This document shows, in pieces, positions 59,099 to 64,000 of a stretch of 64,000 nucleotides of DNA; positions within the stretch are counted from its first letter, which is position 1; each line of letters opens with the position of its first letter. Both the position numbers and the translations under genes were made by a program. The stretch comes from Methylomonas sp. UP202 (lineage in GTDB: Bacteria > Pseudomonadota > Gammaproteobacteria > Methylococcales > Methylomonadaceae), in NCBI RefSeq assembly GCF_029910655.1, contig NZ_CP123897.1:806001-870000 (forward strand), written 5' to 3'. The notes below the pieces were generated by a model that saw only the letters and a list, made by a program, of their open reading frames with translations, was not told the DNA's origin and ran no database searches.

Positions 59099-59917
59099 AA
59101 GTTGGGCAACATCCATCTGGCGGTGATCGACCAACGGCCGGACAGCAGTTTGGTCAACCTGGCCTATATCGAAACCGACTTCACCAACACCCCGCGCTTT
59201 TTGCGCCGGCCGGCCGGCGACCTGACCCAACCGATCTCGGCCTGGCCAATCGCCCCCTACGGCGATACCCCGGCCCTGGAAGACCCGGACGGCGACGGCG
59301 CGAAGACCACCTTCAACCTGGGTTACCCCGGCCAATACTACGACGCCTTCTCCGGCCTGCACTACAAGCACACCCGCTATTTCTCCCCACACGTCGGCCG
59401 CTACCTGCAACCCGACCTGATCGGCCTGGAAGGCGGCACCAACGTCTATACTTACGCCAACGGCAATCCGGTCAGTTATACCGATCCGACGGGGACTGAA
59501 AGCGAAAGCTGCGGTTGTTTCTCGATATTTAACCTATTCAATTTCTCGAGCTGGGCGATCCAGACGGTTATAACGGAAATATCGGAGTCGTCGCAAGCAG
59601 ATAATAATCAAGAGAGTGCTGGGAATGGAACTATAAGCAATATTAATATTGACGACAAAATTCGAGATCAAATGGGAGAGCGGGGCTGGACGGAACAAGA
59701 TATTGAAAATACTGTAAAAGGCGAGGCAACGGGAGCATCGATTGACAAACGTAGCTCTGAAAAAACGCAAGACGGTCTTGGTCGGGATGATATTGCTTCA
59801 GTCTATGGAACACCAAAGGAGTATATAGTCGTGAATGACCGCACAGGGGAAATCGTGCAAGTTAGTGATAGAAATAACCCAAATTGGATACCTGATGGTC
59901 GAATTAGATGGAGATAG
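59063..59917 (+). CDS. 5'-truncated Rhs protein with colicin-E5-type tRNase tip
   Basis: The open frame has 284 codons. After about 12 residues encoded by REP element B, Rhs core sequence appears (LVNLAYIETDFTNTPRF, YPGQYYDAFSGLHYKHTRYF, GRYLQPDLIGLEGGTNVYTY, NPVSYTDPTG). The variable tip ends in a domain (about 190-284) reading KIRDQMGERGWTEQDIENTV, GASIDKRSSEKTQDGLGRDD and VYGTPKEYIVVNDRTGEIVQ. That matches, as I recall it, the colicin E5 RNase, which cuts tRNAs Tyr, His, Asn and Asp in the anticodon. The long Rhs N-terminal part is missing, and the TTG start at 59063 lies in the REP, so it may be silent or a recombination donor. An E5-type immunity gene follows. Confidence 0.85.
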   Translation: MVCLRLRFANRSKLGNIHLAVIDQRPDSSLVNLAYIETDFTNTPRFLRRPAGDLTQPISAWPIAPYGDTPALEDPDGDGAKTTFNLGYPGQYYDAFSGLHYKHTRYFSPHVGRYLQPDLIGLEGGTNVYTYANGNPVSYTDPTGTESESCGCFSIFNLFNFSSWAIQTVITEISESSQADNNQESAGNGTISNINIDDKIRDQMGERGWTEQDIENTVKGEATGASIDKRSSEKTQDGLGRDDIASVYGTPKEYIVVNDRTGEIVQVSDRNNPNWIPDGRIRWR

Positions 59918-59994
59918 CCGCAACGATGAAAGGCACTAGAGGGCAAATCTATAATTCTTCATCAGACTTTTTTCAGTTGGAAGGTTCCGCCGTT

Positions 59995-60264
59995 ATGCTT
60001 TTAACATCAGCGGCAGCTCAAAGCGTGTGTTTTGAGGCGTCTGGACATAGTCTTGTTGTTGTTCGCGTTGAAGGTGGCATTTGGCGCAATCCAGGATTTG
60101 AAGCTCGGCTTGATTGCATATGGGATGGCCGCGATCCGCCGCTATCGCAAATAGAAGCGACCTCCAATAATTTACGAGCTAGCGATATGATCCGAGAAGA
60201 AAGCGGAGTTCACGACGTTTTTATCATTACAACTGCCCCTTTGTCTGGATATAGGCACAACTGA
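59995..60264 (+). CDS. Colicin-E5-type immunity protein
   Basis: The product has 89 residues if started at the ATG at 59995, which lies about 10 bases after GGAAGG. In that form it aligns with ImmE5 (83 residues): AAAQSVCFEA, then VEGGIWRNPGFEARLD, a later NN, and the terminal VFIIT. ImmE5 mimics the tRNA anticodon and blocks the RNase. Upstream in-frame ATGs at 59926 and 59908 would give 112 or 118 residues, the latter overlapping the toxin stop. Position directly after the E5-type tip supports the pairing. Confidence 0.8.
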   Translation: MLLTSAAAQSVCFEASGHSLVVVRVEGGIWRNPGFEARLDCIWDGRDPPLSQIEATSNNLRASDMIREESGVHDVFIITTAPLSGYRHN

Positions 60265-60308
60265 TTCTTAACCAAAAATTAGCCAGATAGAATGGACACG
60301 GCGTTTGA

Positions 60309-60638
60309 ATGAATATTGACAATGACTTAATAAATAGCCTTGAGCGATGGTACCTGTCAATGTGTAATGACGACTGGGAGCATACATACGGCATATTTAT
60401 AAGTAACATCGACAATCCAGGGTGGTGCTTAAAAGTGGAGCTGAGTGGTACCAATCTTGAAGAGGTATATTTTGAAGACTTAATGCTCCAAAGAGAAGAC
60501 GAAAATGATTGGATAATTTGTAAAGTAGAAAACGGGACGTTTATAGGCTACGGTGGGCCGAAAAACTTGAAGGAATTGATTAATACTTTCCTTGTCTGGT
60601 CTGAGCGAAGGGCCGTAGGTCCGATTAGCGAAGCGTAA
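60309..60638 (+). CDS. Imm53-family-like immunity protein
   Basis: The product has 109 residues. LERWYLSMCNDDWEHTYGIF and DNPGWCLKVELSGTNLE are the signature of the Imm53 family of polymorphic-toxin immunity proteins. The last eight or so residues and the stop codon are supplied by REP element C, which starts at 60610, so the natural C-terminus has been replaced. No cognate toxin is left beside it. Confidence 0.75.
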   Translation: MNIDNDLINSLERWYLSMCNDDWEHTYGIFISNIDNPGWCLKVELSGTNLEEVYFEDLMLQREDENDWIICKVENGTFIGYGGPKNLKELINTFLVWSERRAVGPISEA

Positions 60639-60692
60639 TCGGACGTATGTAATTTCGTATCTCCGATTACGCTTCGCTAATCGGAGATACGC
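60610..60692. repeat. REP-like element C
   Basis: GGGCCGTAGGTCCGATTAGC starts it. The palindromes CCGATTA-GCGAAGCG-TAATCGG and CCGATTA-CGCTTCGC-TAATCGG are perfect. It overlaps the 3' end of the Imm53-like gene and ends nine bases before the next ATG. Confidence 0.92.
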
Positions 60693-60701
60693 TGACTGAC
60701 C

Positions 60702-60914
60702 ATGCAAAAGATCGCCAACAGGCAAGTCGGAGATCCAAATAGAGTTGTAGAAGAAGGGCGAGAGTACACTGACAATGAAAATGGAAATATAGCCTATGTG
60801 AAAGGCGATCGTGTTGTTGTTAAAGATTCTGATGGAAATCTCGTAACCCAATTTAAAAACTCAAGAAGCAATACCCTCAAAAAAATTGAGTCCGGTAGAT
60901 GGGAACCAAAATAG
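60702..60914 (+). pseudogene. Orphan toxin tip (DUF4258-like), probably frameshifted
   Basis: The frame gives 70 residues from an ATG at 60702: VGDPNRVVEEGREYTDNENG, then KGDRVVVKDSDGNLVTQF. The bases just before read LTDHAKDRQQ in another frame, which is the usual start of DUF4258-type (RelE-like) domains. A one-base shift near 60715-60722 would join them. It follows REP element C immediately, has no Rhs carrier, and looks like a stranded toxin tip. Confidence 0.55.
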
Positions 60915-61104
60915 TTTTTAACGAATATTACGATTAAACGCTCCATATTCGACCCTTTGGCACTTTAAAATTAACCTAATATAGATATTTCGGTGTCTGT
61001 GCTAAATCATGCTATGAAACTAAAGTTGGCTATTCAGGTGTTAATTCATGCTAGCGTTTGGCGCGCTGTTATCTATATTTGTAAGAATGGAATTAGGTGG
61101 GGTT

Positions 61105-61362
61105 ATGTATAGACAGTTTAATGTATGGAGAATCAACGATAACGGGGGGGTGGTAATATATCGATGCTTTGAAAAACTAGATAACAAAATGTTCTGTGTT
61201 CAAAGTGCTGATTATTTTAACGAACCAATAACTGACGTTAAATTATATAACTCTGAAAAGCAAGCATTGGAGCTTTTTATCGAAGAAGCCCCCGACAGTC
61301 GATCTGGGTTATATCCATCAGTAGAAGAAGCGATCGAGAAATTTACGATTGATTTTTCGTAA
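61105..61362 (+). CDS. Small hypothetical protein, candidate immunity gene
   Basis: The product has 85 residues from the ATG at 61105 (MYRQFNVWRINDNGG), preceded by AGGTGGGG at good spacing; ATGs at 61087 or 61048 give longer forms. It is acidic, with a mixed alpha/beta look and a C-terminal SVEEAIEKFTIDF helix. I do not recognise the family. Its location after the DUF4258-like tip suggests an immunity protein by position only. Confidence 0.6.
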   Translation: MYRQFNVWRINDNGGVVIYRCFEKLDNKMFCVQSADYFNEPITDVKLYNSEKQALELFIEEAPDSRSGLYPSVEEAIEKFTIDFS

Positions 61363-61388
61363 CTACTAACGCCCTATCGAAGCCTGAT

Positions 61389-61475
61389 AGGACCGTAGGT
61401 CCGATTAGCGAAGCGTAATCGGACGCGTGTATTTAATTCATTCCTCCGATTACGCTTCGCTAATCGGAGCTACGC
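61389..61475. repeat. REP-like element D
   Basis: AGGACCGTAGGTCCGATTAG starts it, and the same two palindromes as in element C follow, separated by about 25 variable AT-rich bases. It ends GAGCTACGC and runs directly into a second Rhs core fragment. Confidence 0.93.
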
Positions 61476-61782
61476 AAGTTGGGCGAACATCCCGCTGGCG
61501 GTCATCGACCAACGGCCGGACGGAAGTCTGGTCAAACTGGCCTACATCGAAACCGACTTCGCCAACACCCCGCGCTTTTTGCGCAGGGCGGTCGGCGACC
61601 TGACCCAACCAATCTGGGCCTGGCCGATCGCCCCCTACCGCGATACCCCGGCCCTGGAAGACCCGGACGGCGACGGCGCGAAGACCACCTTCAACCTGCG
61701 TTACCCCGGCCAATACTACGACGCCTACTCCGGCCTGCACTACAACCACACCCGCTACTTCTCGCCCCGCGCCGGCGGCTAG
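61476..61782 (+). pseudogene. Second Rhs core fragment, truncated at both ends
   Basis: The sequence begins at the same point of the Rhs core as the fragment at 59100 (AVIDQRPDGSLVKLAYIETD) and runs to HTRYFSPRAGG, where a TAG interrupts the expected AGRYLQPDLIG. DNA identity to the first fragment is high, with scattered differences. No toxin tip follows. It lacks a start region of its own. Confidence 0.88.
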
Positions 61783-62009
61783 CCGCGCTCTTCGATACCG
61801 GGCAGTCGGGCAAATGTTGGCTATGCTTAGCGTCGGTTCCGAAGCGGTGGCGTTTAACGCGGGTCACAAATTCCCGAAAGATGCCGCGCCATTACCGGCA
61901 TCATCTCGCCGGCGATCTTTTTCCGGTCGCGGCCTTGCGCGTTGGCGGTCGGCCGCGTTGCCGACTTGGCGTCACCGCCGGCAGGGTTCCGGCCTATTTT
62001 GAGTAGCCT
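61783..62009. other. Spacer before the glycosyltransferase gene
   Basis: This is a GC-rich region without a recognisable gene. Short open frames in it look like chance frames. A weak ribosome-binding region may precede the ATG at 62010. Confidence 0.4.
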
Positions 62010-63113
62010 ATGAAAATCGATATTACTTTTTTGAATTACGAGCAGTGCCAGGTCATGTTGTCGGAGACGCCGCGCGACGGCGTGCTGGTGGTTTGCCAGA
62101 CCGACGCTTCCGGCGCCGAGGTCGTGCTGGGCCGCTTTCCGCTGACCGGCGCGGCCTTGCCGATCGCGATACCGATCGGCACCGAGCGGAGCGAGGAGTT
62201 GGAGCGCCTGGTGTTCCACGAATACAACGGCGACACGCAACGGGCGGTCGCGCACCGGTTGAATCTGGCCGCCACGCTGTTAGCCCGGCAAGCCCTGCAA
62301 GCCGGGGTTTACCGAGCTAGGCCGAGCACGGTCAAGCGGGTGGCGGCGCTGACGATTGCCTATAACGAGGACTTCGTGCTGCCGAAATGGGTGGATTACT
62401 ACGGACGCCAGTTCGGTCTGGAAAATCTGTATGTGATCGACGACGGCTCGGACCGCGATCCGCGCACTTATCTGCCGGCGGCTGTCAATGTGATTCGCCA
62501 GCCCCGCACCAGTTTCGATTCGTGGCGGCTGTCGCGCAGTCTGGGCATTTTCCAACATTTTCTGCTGGAGACTTACGACTTGGTGGTGGTGACCGATTCA
62601 GACGAATTCATCGTGCCGACCCGCTCCGCGTATTCGAGTCTGGCCGATTACGTGACCCGCTTGTCCGTCGATACGCCCAGGCGGTTAATCCCAACCGGCT
62701 GGGATTTGGTGCATCTACGCGGCAGCGACGCGGCGATCGATCTGTCCCAACCCATTGTCGGCCAGCGGCGGGCCTTGTTGCGCAACACCGCCTTGGACAA
62801 GGTGGCCATCCTCAGCGACCACGTGTCGTTCACGCCGGGCCAGCACCAATGCTACGAACGTAGCGAAAAAGCCGACGACCTGACGCTGATCCATTTGCGC
62901 TACTTCGATTACGAGTTTTCCCGCGAAAAACTTCAGCGCTACCGGACCACGACCTGGGCCGCCAACGATTTATCGGCCGGCCTGTCCTACCATCAACGTC
63001 AGGAATTTAGCGCGTTGGAGCAGGAGTTTCAGCGCTTCGAGGACCGTTACCAAGGCGGCGGCCAGGAAACCAATGTACTGAACGACTTTTGGCGGGCGCA
63101 GTTGAGCGTGTAG
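62010..63113 (+). CDS. Family-2-like glycosyltransferase (Glyco_tranf_2_4 type)
   Basis: The product has 367 residues. An N-terminal domain of about 105 residues has no match I know. The GT-A catalytic part begins VKRVAALTIAYNEDFVLPKW (about 108), then NLYVIDDGSDRDPRT, and a DxD-like LVVVTDSDEFIVP. HVSFTPGQHQCYERSE and LIHLRYFDYEFSREKL follow, as in glycosyltransferases that act on surface glycans. It is GC-rich like the secretion operon at 47893-53140 and unlike the intervening toxin island, so it may once have been closer to it. Confidence 0.8.
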   Translation: MKIDITFLNYEQCQVMLSETPRDGVLVVCQTDASGAEVVLGRFPLTGAALPIAIPIGTERSEELERLVFHEYNGDTQRAVAHRLNLAATLLARQALQAGVYRARPSTVKRVAALTIAYNEDFVLPKWVDYYGRQFGLENLYVIDDGSDRDPRTYLPAAVNVIRQPRTSFDSWRLSRSLGIFQHFLLETYDLVVVTDSDEFIVPTRSAYSSLADYVTRLSVDTPRRLIPTGWDLVHLRGSDAAIDLSQPIVGQRRALLRNTALDKVAILSDHVSFTPGQHQCYERSEKADDLTLIHLRYFDYEFSREKLQRYRTTTWAANDLSAGLSYHQRQEFSALEQEFQRFEDRYQGGGQETNVLNDFWRAQLSV

Positions 63114-63546
63114 CGGGGCGGGCTTTTTTGAGCAATCAAGACGCTCGGATTCTGCGTTTTGGACGGGAGCGGACTTTTAATAAGGCGGTTGACTGGTAGC
63201 GCGAATTGTCGCTATCGATCCGTTTTTTTACGGTCGCGCTTCGCCAAAGCGGCTTGCTGGGCCGGTCCAACTTCCGCGAACTTGAGGCGGCAAAGCAAGC
63301 ACGGGCGACCTCGCCAAATTAGACTGGAATGGCCGAAAGGCTTTTCACGCGAATAGCCAAAGAGCCGCCGCTGTTTTAATGTAAGCCGTTCTATAGTCAT
63401 CGCACTTCAAATTTCGGTTTTTTGATTCCCTCACCCCATATATGGACTCCTCCCCAATTGCAAGCCAAGTGTTATCAAAATTGATGTTTCCAACAGAGAT
63501 CAAGATTGCAGCCATATATTCGGTCTCTTGATGAAGGTACTTGATA
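63114..63546. other. Intergenic region, nothing recognised
   Basis: In 433 bases I see only short frames without start signals or family similarity. The last 120 bases, before the IS66 end, are AT-richer. Confidence 0.5.
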
Positions 63547-64000
63547 GTAAGCGCTCAGCCGTTCCACATCGCCAGACGTTGCAGGTTATGATTTAATCCA
63601 GATCACCGAACGGCAGCAGTTCGTCGATGCGGCTGTTGGGCCAGATGGGGAGTTTTTCCAGGGTGTCTTTTAGCCAGGCGGCCGGATCGAGGCCATTGAG
63701 TTTGGCGGTGCCTAGCAGGGTTTGAATAACGGCGGCTCGTTGACCGGCGCGTTCCGATCCGGCAAACAACCAGTTCTTCTTGCCCAAGGCAATGGGGCGA
63801 ATGCAGTTTTCCACCGGGTTGTTGTCGATAGGCAGATCGCCGGTGTCGGCGTACCGTCTGAGCGCCGCCCAGCGTTTCAAGCTGTAGTCGATGGCTTTGG
63901 CGGTTGCCGTGCCGGGTGCGGTGCGCAAACGGGTTTGCTGTAGCCAGTCGTGTAGCTCGACCAGGAGCGGCAGACTGGTTTCGGCGCGCCACTGTTTGCG
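63547..64000 (-). mobile_element. Second IS66 element, one end only (runs off the window)
   Basis: It begins with the same GTAAGCGCTCAGCCG tip as the first copy. The first 190 bases are identical to 55334-55523. From 63737 on the two copies differ at many sites while keeping the protein sequence similar, so this is a related, not identical, element. Confidence 0.92.
63593..64000 (-). CDS. tnpC: IS66 transposase TnpC, C-terminal part (partial)
   Basis: The frame is open to the window edge and gives about 135 residues, from RKQWRAETSLPLLVELHDWL through NNPVENCIRPIALGKKNWLF to the shared tail ending LLPFGDLD. The catalytic Glu region is present; the remainder lies beyond 64000. The C-terminal tail is identical to the first copy. 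Confidence 0.93.
   Translation of the reverse strand, partial: RKQWRAETSLPLLVELHDWLQQTRLRTAPGTATAKAIDYSLKRWAALRRYADTGDLPIDNNPVENCIRPIALGKKNWLFAGSERAGQRAAVIQTLLGTAKLNGLDPAAWLKDTLEKLPIWPNSRIDELLPFGDLD

Noticed and set aside
61814..62006. Short frames before the glycosyltransferase gene
   Set aside because: They are Arg/Ala-rich shadow-like frames in GC-rich DNA without start signals or recognised similarity.

Overview
The window looks like the chromosome of a gammaproteobacterium, most probably a type I methanotroph of the Methylomonas kind. This rests on the order prs-rplY-pth, the tRNA-Tyr/Gly/Thr-tuf cluster as in E. coli, two nearly identical tuf genes, and a REP-like palindrome family that I associate from memory with that genus. 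The genus is an inference; the class is well supported.

Bases 1 to about 32,700 are one almost uninterrupted block of translation and transcription genes, all on the + strand. In order they are: the end of prs, rplY, pth, three tRNAs, tuf, tRNA-Trp, secE-nusG, rplKA-rplJL-rpoBC, the str operon (rpsL-rpsG-fusA-tuf), then directly S10, spc and alpha (rpsJ to rplQ). Three good sigma70-type promoters are visible (before tRNA-Tyr, rpsL and rpsM). So are a terminator after nusG, an L10-type leader, an attenuator-like hairpin before rpoB, and a strong terminator after rplQ.

Bases 32,700 to 38,440 hold housekeeping genes: a hypoxanthine-type DNA glycosylase and an Smr-domain protein on the - strand, then surE-pcm and a large Hsp70 relative on the + strand. 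A MITE-like palindromic element follows.

Bases 38,600 to 53,140 are the most unusual part. A 2,917-residue protein is built from about 330 octapeptides of the form L-[ST]-T-A-Q-[IV]-A-[AG]. Its centre is 11.3 nearly perfect copies of a 648-bp (27-octad) unit, and five of those units have themselves been duplicated as a 3,240-bp block. It ends in Ca-binding DxDxDG loops. A UUCG-loop terminator separates it from an overlapping operon: a type I secretion ABC transporter with a degenerate C39 domain, an HlyD-type adaptor, and a TPR protein with a SPINDLY/O-GlcNAc-transferase (GT41) domain. I read this as a dedicated system for making, probably O-glycosylating, and exporting a giant Thr-rich surface protein.

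Bases 53,400 to 64,000 are an accessory region. It holds a MetE-core-like methyltransferase and a strange array of about 30 degenerate 21-bp units. A complete IS66 element with a perfect 8-bp target duplication has landed in a REP-like palindrome. Then comes a polymorphic-toxin graveyard: an Rhs tip with a colicin-E5-type tRNase and its ImmE5-like immunity gene, an Imm53-like gene, orphan toxin tails and a second Rhs fragment. REP-like elements sit at almost every module boundary. A family-2-like glycosyltransferase and the end of a second IS66 copy close the window.
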